Assembly (NCBI GenBank): GCA_037974965.1
Contig: JBBPFI010000002.1
Location: 2,418,001 to 2,482,000, forward strand
Source: Dacryopinax spathularia
Taxonomy: Eukaryota; Basidiomycota; Dacrymycetes; Dacrymycetales; Dacrymycetaceae
Length of the DNA stretch: 64,000 nucleotides
Direction: 5' to 3'
Positions 11,465-22,600 of this stretch are shown one piece after another. The position numbers were made by a program, and so were the translations under genes. Every line of letters begins with the position of its first letter. Position 1 is the stretch's first letter. The notes below the pieces were generated by a model, which saw nothing but the letters and a program-made list of their open reading frames with translations, was not told the DNA's origin and searched no databases.

Positions 11465-11643
11465 CTGATAACCGGCATAGGATACCGTAGCATCAGGTCG
11501 TATCGCTTTGACTATGTAACATTAGCAAACGTCTTTGAACGAAAGTAACACGTACGAGGCGCCATACTGCATTGGAGATGGGCAGAACCAAGGAATCGAG
11601 GGTGATGGACGACTCCTCGCTACTTATAAGCGGTGACACGCCA

Positions 11644-14600
11644 CTAACGGGTCTGGACAGACCCATCCTGTCTGACATCGGGAGCAAGAGACCCTGTTTG
11701 ACCAAACTGACCCAGACCCTCCAATCTGCCCATTTCAGCACGCAACTCACCGGATAAACTCGAAAACAAAATGTTAGTACGGAAGTCCCGTAGGAGTAGT
11801 AAGCCACGTAGGTCATGAACCCTAGACAACATGACGTACATGCTCTGTAGATTATCGCACGCACTAATATCGACAATGGCCGCTTGCAAAGATCGACCTT
11901 GAGCCTTATAATCGGTATAGGAATACGCTGGCACAAGAGGCACCTGCAATCGTCGAACTGGGTAACCAGCATGCTTCGGGTAGGGCCTGTAATGGAACGT
12001 GGTCTTCACGGGCATGAGAGGCACAACATCCGCTGGGAGACCATAACCAACCATATCCGAACCCGGTATGTGTACGAATACCGTCACTACGTACCGGACA
12101 CCATCCTCAACGTTATACTTGATGGATACGACGGTTCCCTCCATGCCGTTCACGACCTTGTAACGTATTGCAACGTTCTCCGTCACCATCACCTTCATAC
12201 CGACACACAATGGCAGGCTACCGAATGCGTCATGTGTGACACTCGAGGAAACCTTCCATAACCGTCGGCGAATTTCACCCTGAACTGTGGTTCCTCTCAC
12301 ACTATCCTTCGAATGGTACATTTCGACCGATTGACCAGACCGCGCTGCGTAACGTTTGATAGCTCGCATGTTCAATTGATCGCGCACCAAACGTGTTGTG
12401 ACGATGTACGGCGCGTCCCGAAACCGCTCGATTTCGGCAGGCGCATGATGTTGAAGCCATGAAAGCGTTCGTTTCCGCAACACGGTGTCGTCGGATTCTA
12501 CAAAGTCAATCCCGACAACGTTTGATGCGTTCCACCTGACCGACTTTCCGTCCCAAGCCTTCCCAATTCGAACACGATCCAGCAAACGGGCGTAACGCAT
12601 GTCCGAACGTTGACGAACGTTTTGCGTTAACAAAACGACCGATTGCACTTGCCTCCAAAGGAAAACGCCTTGCATGGCCGATTGGCCTCCGAGCGTATGT
12701 ACCACTTCGTTGTTTAAGTCGCGAACGATTCGGTGATCGAAAACACTCTTAGCCCGAACAGGACGTAATTGGCCGAAATCACCGAAAAACAATACGCTGA
12801 TCCCCCCGAAAGGAGACGTGCACCGGTGTTGTAACGTACTCTTGACGTCCATTAAACGGTGGTTCAGCGGGCTCAACAATTGGGCGCTTACCATCGAGAT
12901 TTCGTCAATGACAAGGTACCGGACAGATGCCCAAAAGGAACGCAAATACGACAAATCTGCAACCCGACTTTTCCGGTCATTCAACATCGCAGCAGAATGG
13001 ATCGTCGTACCACCGATATTGACCGCAGCTATACCGGTTGGTGCGGTTAACAGAAGCGAACGCTCCATACCGAGCTTTGTGAACAAAGCCACGATCGCTC
13101 GAATCACATGGCTCTTACCGGTTCCAGCCGTACCACCCACATACATCAACATAGGCTCCGCTGTGGAGCCTTGAGCCAAATGGTCACCTACCATCTTCAA
13201 AGCACGGAATTGTTCTTCATTGCCGACTATATCCATGGCACGTGCGATATCGTCTACGGTTCCCTGAACGTCAATCCCACTGGACGGCGATGGTGCATTC
13301 CTATACATCAAACGGTCATAATCGATCGACGGAAGCATCATTGGACGGAGCATGGGCGGCCCTCCATGTTCAGGCCCATCCTCGTCAACCGGCCGTTTCC
13401 TTGCACGTACCATGACGGCAGCCAATTGGGTAAGATACGTTTGGTCCGTACCGGAAACGTCTTCTACTCCATGGTTGTTTGCCGGAGCGACACATGGCTC
13501 GACGTGGAACAAACCGCTTCGTACTATGTCCACCATGGTCGACTGGAAACGTTGATCGACCGGCCCGCGTTCGTCGTGTCCATCCAACTGGACGTCGTCT
13601 AGGATGGCGTGTTCGAACGGATCAACGTCTGAGAACTCTACTCCAGACGCACGCAACAACGAACCACGACGGCCTGTTGCCCTCCTAGAACGATTATACT
13701 CGTCTCGAACATCGCGACATTCCCGCTGTATGCAAAGGTTATCAATCAGGCAAAGATCATCTTGATTAAATTCTGTACGTTCGAAAGCGTGTGACCACGT
13801 CTCGTTCGCGCGTCTCAAGTCGCATGGAACTCGCCAAGGACTGAACAAGATCAGCATCATCCAGCACCAGGCATCGTATTCGGCCGGATCACCATCCCTT
13901 CGAGGTACAGATGGACCCAAGAGTACCGGGAAAACAGGTAATTCACGATGGCGAACAAAATGGGTATCGTGCTGGACATGATTTTCTTGGAAAAGGCCCC
14001 GTGGAGAGGGACGCTTCCCCAACGGCGCCGATCCGGCTCCTAAACGCGAAAGCCTGTCGGATTCATGATTCGATGGAACTTTATCCATGTTCGCAACATA
14101 ATTCCACAAGGAGATACCGTCCACGAACGCGTCGTCGGGACGATACATATAGTCCTGAAGTTGGTTGGACGCGGTAACCGACTCGTTCGTAAAAGATAAG
14201 TACATTACCTCGTCATACGTTTGTTCGTCGAGATCATGATCCTGTTCTTCGTCATAGCAGCGGCAAGGCCACGAAGAAACGTATTCAATCGATCTTGTAG
14301 ATTCCTCTTCCCGGAAATGATGCGACACCATCTTGTGAAACGCGCCCCAATGCAACGGCCTGTACATTGCACTAACGTATCGATCTCCGTAACCGAGAAG
14401 ATAAGCCATGACCTGAGGATGTGATATTTCCGTTCGAGACATCATAAGGTTTACCACACGTATCAGACGAGACCGCTTCGTTGCGTCTACGTCGTCGTCC
14501 TCACACGACGGCATGCTACCGAGGACAGAAATTGCATGGGACAGGGCGGATACACCTTCGTACAACGGCAAGGCAGTCTTTGTGACATAGTCCGTGATAT

Positions 14601-17472
14601 AATACATGAGCGCCTTCGACGCATGTCCGGAACCGATAAATTTAATATCCATGTTACAACGGAACAAATAAATACATATATCGTTATAATTCGTGATCCA
14701 GGGATGTAAACGGCGGACAGCAAGAACACCGTTTGTGTCCACGTCTGTACATGGCCGCGTGGTTCCATCCATTCTCATGCGACAATTGGAGTTGACTTTC
14801 TTTTCACCCGGCCTCAGATATTTCCAACACGTCGCTGTGTGTACATGCCAATTACATCGCGTCGCCAAGGATGTGACCTCTTCGTTCAGTACACGTTCGA
14901 ACTCCGAGTCCGCCAAGTCTGACGTGTCCGGTACCTCACGCGTACGTGGATCGACACCTGGCTGTAAACGCGGACGTTCATCCGATTCAACCGGAACAAC
15001 TTCATGTTGACCGGGAAGTTCGGATTTGATAATGTCCTCTAACCAATTAACAAGCGAGGTTTTGTATTGCGCATGGCTCAGCAACCGTTCCTGCATCGTT
15101 TGAGGGTTCAAGTGATCTTCTAACCAAACGACGAAATGACAATGCAACGTGCCCCTTCCCTGTGCCTCGACCATACCGTAGTAACCTGTGCAACGACCGA
15201 ACAGGCCGACTTCGTTCCGTCCATAACGTAACACAGACGTCACAAAGGAACGCATGACCACATCAAAGAAACGAGCGGCAGTGGCAGGATTCTTTGCGAC
15301 GGTAACCGACCGGGCGAATGCGTTAACCTCTGCATCCCCTGCTAGCGCACGATCGAGGTCCAAAGAGGGATCGTTGAAGACACGCACCAAAGGGTGCCCA
15401 CGATCGTACGGGTTGATGGTAATGAACAAGGCTGGAGTCGACAAGCAATTCGAACTACTACGAAGCTCGTTACGACAGCGTACTTTGTTACCCGCCGTGC
15501 CGGGAATGTCAGCTACGCACAAGTTCAGAGACTTCATTACACGAACTATTTTACGTTCATCATCGTTGACAGGCGCATCTGACGAGCAAGATCGCAATCG
15601 AACGAGATAGGACTCGAGGGAGTCAAGGGAAATGGTTTGCAAGTCCGCGAATATACGTTCCCGATGCGACGCCCGAATACGAAACCGCAAGGTACTCACC
15701 ACAATCCTTTTCCGGATGATATTATAACACACGAATGCGAAAGAAGCGTCAGCCGCAAACGGAGAGTTGTACAACGACAACAAATGTTTTACCTGTCTTG
15801 ACATGTCAACCCGATGCCCATGACCATCCATACCAAAACCACCCAAACCAAAGGGATCGAGCTTCGGCCACATCCACGTCAACAAGTGGTACGAATCGAA
15901 ATCGCCGACAGGTACGTTCCCCGCTCGGGAACGAATAAACGAGTTGCCCCGCAAGCACCAAGACAATGCCGTGGCCTTCATCTGGTCATAACCGACATTG
16001 GTAAGATCCGCATCCGTCCAACCCACGGTATCGACCAGAACGTCATCCGCCGAACCGGGAACAAGATCGTCTTCGGGAACGTATCCAGCGGCGACGTTTG
16101 CAGACGAGTCGAAAGACGGCAACCGGCCGATTGTGACAGACGGCGGCAAGGAACGGGATCCATCGCTGCCTAAAGCACGCATGTTCTGCTCATCCATCAC
16201 GGCGGACCTCAAAAACCCGTCCACAGGGAGACTGTACGCCGGATTATTCCGGATCAGAAACGTTATGATACAACGTACCACAGACGGATCCACCAATACT
16301 GGACAAAATCGCCGGATTTCCTGCTCAGTCAATCGGGCATGACCCGAGAAAAGCACCACCACGGACTTACCCACTTCGTCTGGCGGGGGAGGCAACACAT
16401 GGTTAAGGACCAAACTATCCTGCGGCAAGATCATAACGTTTCCCTTTGAATACGATTGCGAACTTGCACGTGCTTGCCCAACGCCCTCGTTACCCGCACG
16501 TTCACTATACTTAAATGCAATTGAATTGCCACGTACCCGAGCGACCAGGAGCAGATCGAATGCTGACGCCTGGCAAAAAGCCGAGGCAACCGGACCCGGC
16601 AGCTTGTCGTATGCAAAATAATAACCGTTTGCGATAGCAAATTCGGGCGTCTTACCACGTTTCAGGCTGGCCAAACACGTTCTGCACACGTACATGTCAC
16701 CTTCGCACCTTTCCAACTCCTGCAAAGCACGAGGATCCAACAGAGCACCTCCATATGCCTCAACATTATACGTACTTGGCATCAAATGAGGAGGCACCGA
16801 AACGTTTCTCAACAAGGAAAAGTCAATATCTCGAACGGGCGAAGGTATAAGATCGACTGCTACAGTCCCAACAGAACACACCGCGCACGGGGATAAACGT
16901 TGAGTATCAACGGACAAGAAACGGCTTACTTCGTTCACAATGGCCCGTTTATCGGCGAACAGTAAAGGCATCGGCCCCGTACCGTACAACGGCGTACGAT
17001 TCCGGTCGTCGGCCTCACTAACGTGCGATGGCATAACATCGACCGCAGGTACCGACCTAGTTCGCGATTCATGGCGACGTCGGGAACGGATACGAAAAAC
17101 GCAGCACACCGCAACGCACTTGGTACACTCGCAGCGGGATGATGATAGATACTCGCGAAAACGGCGAACGGGCCATCGAACTGCAACGACTGCTCCGCCA
17201 TGACCACAAACGGACAAGTCGTATAAGTTCCGAGTACTGAAAAACCGAAAACAACGAGAGAATACGTTAAGCGATACACCGTGCCAAACGATGAACCGGG
17301 GATCGTCCAGATAACAATCCCGAATCGCGTACTCAACGTTTTGGAAGACACCCACACAATCATACCAAACGTTCAATTCACCATCCGTTACGATTACAGA
17401 CCCATCCTCGACGTGCCGAAGCGGCGCGGGAACACCGGGCTCGACAGCGACGGAAAGTACCATGGACAGCAA
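11644..17472 (-). mobile_element. Helitron replicase-helicase (Rep/Hel), single 1942-residue frame
   Basis: Rolling-circle DNA transposase gene, one uninterrupted minus-strand frame. In order: Cys pairs near residues 197 and 265 ('CRTCLASLKRGKTPEFAIANG', the N-terminal block usual in fungal Helitrons, DUF6570-like); the Helitron-like N/Rep region with the HUH motif 'GTLHCHFVVWLE' near residue 777 and the tyrosine motif 'MYYITDYVTK' near 960; then a PIF1-type superfamily-1 helicase with Walker A 'GGTAGTGKSH' near 1450, Walker B 'LVIDEISMVS' near 1520, 'FFGDFGQLRPV', and the late motifs 'YTDYKAQGRSLQ' and 'YVMLSRVHDLRGL'. All catalytic blocks I can recognise are present, so it looks intact and perhaps recently active. 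The coordinates are those of the gene; I could not fix the element ends (5' TC, 3' CTRR with hairpin). Confidence 0.93.
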
Positions 17473-17676
17473 CGTACGCGGACAGAAATGCTAGGAGCAG
17501 ACCGTCAGGACACGCCATGGACAGAGCAACGAAATGTACGACCACACACAGGAAGAACGGAAACAGAACGGACACAACCGATACGTCACATTCGCAGACA
17601 CCTTACCTCCGGGGCGAAGCCGGCCCGAAGGATTCAAATCGAAACCATAAAGCCGAAACATGGACCAGCTGATAGC

Positions 17677-19233
17677 CTACGACGACTCGGATCCCGCAGT
17701 CGACCGCAACAAAGACTCTTCCCACCAGTCGACCCGACACATCTCTTTACGAACCCTTCGTAGCAGGGCCGAACCGAAACCGTACACGGTCAACGATACG
17801 CCCGGCCAAGTTTCTCGAAGGACCCGCACAGCGTAATGGATGTCCGTAATCCAGATCATGGTAACCGACAAGTCCACGGGCCGGTGACGTTGACATAACG
17901 TTGGGTACGGATCCGCCGCGTCCATGCTGAGGTACGTTACCGACACCGTGTCCAAGTGGGTACAAACGTTCGCGATTCTGGAGATTCCGTAAAGGCTGAG
18001 GGCGGACCGGTCGACAATACCAGACACCATCGGTTCTGAAGCCCCAGGCCAAGAATCGGGCCAGGTCACGTCCAACACCCTCAACATCGGCCACGGCGAC
18101 ACGAGATCGTATAGACCGTTATCAGTCAACTTGAACCGGACGTGCAGATCGTATGTGAAACCGAACTGTTCCATACGAGTGCACGCACGTAAAGGCAACA
18201 ATTGTTCCATGTCGAATTCGTACGCGTTATCGTTCATGCCCGGTGAAGTGGCGCGAAGGTGCAGCACCCGCAGATGCGAGAATCGATTACCGATAACTTT
18301 GCATATACTGAAAAATTGGGGTGCTTCTCGATCGGTTTCGTTGCATAAAAACAACGTGTCCAGACCCGTATTTGAACGTAACAACGTCGGGCAGGCGTCT
18401 GCTTGGGAGACATGATACTTCAACACTCTCAGTGCAGGCATCGTCATGTCGAACGCCGAATGGAGCGAGCCGTCGAGAAACGTCCCTTCAACGAATTCGC
18501 CGCATAATTCGAACTCTTCGAGCCTTGACGATGTACGGATGGCGGCAATGACGGCGGGAACGGCATCGGATACGTGGATGGTGAGAAATCGAACCCGGTA
18601 CACTGACGCGAGCAAGTTCCGAAGACTGCAGCGGTAGGCACAGCTCAGGTCGTATCGATTGTGGACGATCGTGACACGTTCCAAACAGGTCGAATTCGCT
18701 GCCAATCGGTCCACGCACGCTGTGAGAACGTTTTCCCACGTACGTGACCATTCCAGGTCCGTACCCACATATTCCATCCGCCATGTCCTGATCGTATCGT
18801 GCACAAGACGGGAAGCGATATGTACGAGTTCGTGCCGTTCCGCGAAAACGACGACGTGTCGCAACCCGCACAACAAGCGAGGGCCTTCACACGTACCCAA
18901 GAGCGCCTCATACGCCGCAATGAGTTGGTCGTCCGTAATCGCAACGCCTCGTATATGCTGATCGTTCACGAGCCAAACCGTTCGAACAGCCTTCATGTAC
19001 GGTCGCATCCGTTCCAACTGCGCAGGCGAGGTTTCAGATCCGGCAACCAAACCCAGAGAACGTACAAGATAAATGACATGCTCCGTCCTCAGCGTACGCC
19101 AGTTACTGTCCAATGCATGTAGAAAAGCTGTCGAGGCTAGGGCGAAGTAAAGGATGGCTCGATGTCCATGAAGATCGTACAACGCGTCCGAAATAGCCTC
19201 CACAATTTCACGGATACGGAGCGCGCGGTGCAT
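17677..19233 (-). CDS. F-box/LRR-like protein, paralogue of the gene at 8896-10517
   Basis: One 518-residue frame without introns. The start 'MHRALRIREIVEAISDALYD' and 'ILYFALASTAFLHALDSNW' form an F-box-like N-terminus. The body contains Leu-rich strands ('LRVLHLRATSPG', 'MLRVLDVTWPDSWPG', 'LSLYGISRIANVCTHL') that align by eye with the other paralogue over nearly the full length. It lies 204 bases beyond the start of the Helitron gene on the same strand and may be carried by that element. The intron present in the plus-strand paralogue is absent here, which fits loss or a processed origin of this copy; direction unproven. Confidence 0.7.
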   Translation of the reverse strand: MHRALRIREIVEAISDALYDLHGHRAILYFALASTAFLHALDSNWRTLRTEHVIYLVRSLGLVAGSETSPAQLERMRPYMKAVRTVWLVNDQHIRGVAITDDQLIAAYEALLGTCEGPRLLCGLRHVVVFAERHELVHIASRLVHDTIRTWRMEYVGTDLEWSRTWENVLTACVDRLAANSTCLERVTIVHNRYDLSCAYRCSLRNLLASVYRVRFLTIHVSDAVPAVIAAIRTSSRLEEFELCGEFVEGTFLDGSLHSAFDMTMPALRVLKYHVSQADACPTLLRSNTGLDTLFLCNETDREAPQFFSICKVIGNRFSHLRVLHLRATSPGMNDNAYEFDMEQLLPLRACTRMEQFGFTYDLHVRFKLTDNGLYDLVSPWPMLRVLDVTWPDSWPGASEPMVSGIVDRSALSLYGISRIANVCTHLDTVSVTYLSMDAADPYPTLCQRHRPVDLSVTMIWITDIHYAVRVLRETWPGVSLTVYGFGSALLRRVRKEMCRVDWWEESLLRSTAGSESS

Positions 19234-19684
19234 GCTGGACAGTAGCGGTTCGAACGATAAAAAACGTTTTTGAACGTTAGGAGGAGGCGCGGAAGCCTAT
19301 GCGTACCCTAACGAACGCTTCCGATGACAAGCACGTGACGCACGCACGGCCACCGGCGGCCGGTAACCGGGATCAAACGTTACCCCGAAATTGACCCGCA
19401 CAAAAAAACACGAGTTAGGCATTTAGAGACCTGGTCCCAAGGTCCCAGGAATCGCGATACCCTCAGGGAGGGGTCACGTGATTGCTATGCTTGGGCTGCT
19501 CCTTTACCGGGGAATCCGAGGTGTATAGAGGTACATTTATACAACATAAAACGAAACGAACATCAACGTGAGTATATCGGACAATGAGGGTATCTCGTGC
19601 ACATGGGTAAAGTCTCGTCAAAAAAAGAGAGAGGAAAAAGCGTCCCGTCAACTCAGCCACCCCAGTCCAGCCAGACATCAAACG
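19234..19684. other. Boundary between accessory island and conserved genes
   Basis: 451 bases without a supported gene. Around 19340-19390 lies a GC-rich, self-complementary stretch (CCGGCGGCCGG core). To its left the DNA has the CGTA-rich look of the island; to its right it has the pyrimidine/purine-biased look of the conserved genes. A Helitron terminus may lie here but no clean TC or CTRR end could be assigned. Confidence 0.4.
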
Positions 19685-22600
19685 TCAGATATCTTCTTCC
19701 CCCTCGTCCCCGAACCCCCTCACACGGAACTTCGGCTCCAGCCTCTCCCTCGGCGGCCCATCTTCGCCCTCTTCTTCCGCCCCTTGTGCGCCGCCCTCTA
19801 GGTCAACAAGGTCCTCATCGTCACTGATACTCCTCGTCCTCCCCCTCACTCTCAAACTGTCTCTCGGCTTGCTCGTTGCTTGCTGCTCCTCGCCCTGAGC
19901 CGGAGCGCCAGTCTGCTGCAGGCTCGCAGCGGCCTTCCGCAGAGCCGCTATCGTCCGCGGATCAAACCGCACATCAAACAGATCCAGCACATATTTCCGG
20001 ACCGAAAACCGATACGAATGTGTCGACAGCAAATGCAGCACTCTATAAAGCAGCGTTGTGCTGCTGAACAGCCTGTGATGCCGCGTTTTCAGGCGGGCCA
20101 GGGTGCGCGAGGCCGTGTTGGCCGTCATGCTGTTCCCGAGGTTGGCGATGGCGAGGAGGACGTCTTTTTCGAGGGGGGTCGTGGGGGGGCGGAGGAGTCG
20201 GGGTTCGAGGTATACACGGGGAGGCGGTTCCCAGAGCGGGATCTGCGGACGCGGTAAGTGCGCTGCTAAGGATGGAGAAGAGGCGGGGACGGACATCGAG
20301 GAACCGCTCCATCTTCTCGGTCTGAGCGATCGGCAAGCATATACCCGTCGGCTCACCCATAGGCGTCTTGGTCGCTTCCCAGCCATATTCATACAAGATC
20401 TCCGCGCCCTCTGAAGTGCACGACAACAGCCCAAGGACGAAATATGCCGTTCCGCGCACGGAGAGTACCGCAGACTGCTCGGCAATATCGATAATCGTCT
20501 GTAGGATATCTTCGTCCTCTATGAACTGGAAGCCATAATGGTGCGAGCCAATGTTGCCCTACCAAGCTCTTAGCGCACAGAATGTTGGGTGTTGAAGAAG
20601 ATGGCTTACGACGGCCCAGAGGACGCTCTTCAGCTTGGTGATCAGCTCCCGGTCCTCGTCCTCCAGTCCGTGCTGCCTGATAACCTGCGCAAACTCTGCA
20701 AAGTGGCCTTTCTCAAGGATGATCTGACACCCCAGCTCGGTCTTAGCCATCTCGCCATAAAAATGCGGCGGGGCGATCCCGTCAAAGCTAGAGCATCTCT
20801 CATCAGCAGACCGCACAGCAGTGTAGTGGAGAAAAGAAGGCGGCTTACTCAGGATCCAGGAACTCGGCGGTATTCTCGTGCCCCATCGCTTTAGCCAGAA
20901 ACGCCTCCACTTGGACGACGTACTGCAGGTTCCGCTCTTGGAACCACCCATCCATCTCCCTATCCACGTACCTCGCTTCCCTCAGATACCTGAACCCAGC
21001 CTGGTTGGACATGAACCTCAACAAAAGCGGATGTCCCAGCTCGCCCAGGTGCTCGAGGGTCGGGCGCATCCGGACGACCATCTGCAGTACTTCGGAGGAC
21101 TGGCACGCTTCTTGTAGGTAGTAGACGGCTAGCTCGCATACTTCGGGAGCGGGGTCGTATAGCTGCGTGAGGAGGAGCCGGAGCGTCCATTCGTGCGGCT
21201 CTTCGCTCGCTTGGACGAGCTTGCCAAGGTGTTCGGTGGCATACATCCGGATGTGCTGTCCTCATCTCAGACCAAGCGAGCAAAACACACTAATGATGGG
21301 ACTGACCTTATAGCTGGCGGTTAGCGCCTTGGACAAAACAATCCTCGGATGCCCATCCCTCGAATAATCCAAGTTCTCAATCATGCCCTTTATCAGATCT
21401 TCCCTGCTCTTCAGCTCGCTGAGGTGATAAAAAGCCGTGAAGATCCTGAACCGCTGGAGGAGCTCGATGCCCTCTTGGAACTGGCTGAGCGTGCCGAGCA
21501 TCTCGAAGTATCCGTAGGTTAATGTCTCCTCGACGCGCTTCTTCGAGAAGATGGGGTCACTCGCTGGGGCGCCGTTGAACTGTCGCACCGCGAGTCAGCC
21601 AACTTGCTCTGGTACGGCGTTGAGAAGAGAGGAAGAAAGCGCACCGGATCAAGCTGCGCAAAACATTCCATCAACTCCAACAGAAACTTATCCTCCGCCA
21701 ACAACTTCTGTCCCTCCTGATGCCCCACCAAAACTCTCAAGAACCTACACCCCAATCTCACCCAGCGCTCATTAACCTTCGTCCTCCTCAAATCCGAAAA
21801 CCGATGCGCGAACGGATGAAAGAACGGCAGCAGGCGACGACAGAACTTGCTCGTCTTGATCATCTCTTCGGCGCGCTTTGTGCTGCTTAGCGCGCCGTCC
21901 ATTACGTCCAGCAGGGACTCGAGGTTCCATTTGGCGCTGTCCCGTGAAGTGGTGACTTGCGTGTCGACGATCATAGAGGCGAAGGTCTTGTCGTCTACGG
22001 CGGCGGCCATGGTTTTCCGGGTTTGCTCCGCTTGACGCTGACCACGGCGGACGGCGTCGTCAACGGAGTTGGAGCGGTTCCTGCTCGTTTGGGGCTGCGC
22101 TTCCAGTCGGAGTCGGTTCCGGTCAAGGCTGTCGAGCGCAGAAAGCGAGTCAATGCCAGTGTTCCGCTTATCGTTATCCGTGAAACTCGTCGTCATGGCA
22201 AACAGAGCCGGTAGCGACTGTCCCCATTCCATGCATCAGCTCTCTTCTCACATTCGCTTCGTGATTAGATAGGGAGGACTCACGAGAATAGCACTCGACA
22301 CCCTTCCCGGCAAGACCCGGCTAACGATCACCAGCACCTCGTCCAACAGTAACGCGGCTCTCCGCTGAACACCCTCGTCCCCGCCTTTCTCTTGCACTAC
22401 TGTTGCGAGGGCGTCGAGTAACCCGGCCTCGATGAAGATGGACACAAGGAGAGCGATGAATTGATCGGAGAGGTCGAGTTTGTTGTTGACTTGTTCGGGC
22501 TGGTGCGGGTTGTTTGAGGGGAGGCCGCGGCCGTATACTGTCGCATGCAGTATCAGCAATCACCCCTCCTTGGGAAGCGAAGGAAATCGGTAGAGAGGCC

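Noticed and set aside
19340-19390. GC-rich hairpin-like stretch as a Helitron 3' end
   Set aside because: No CTRR follows at the usual distance on either strand, and for a minus-strand element this side should be the 5' end.
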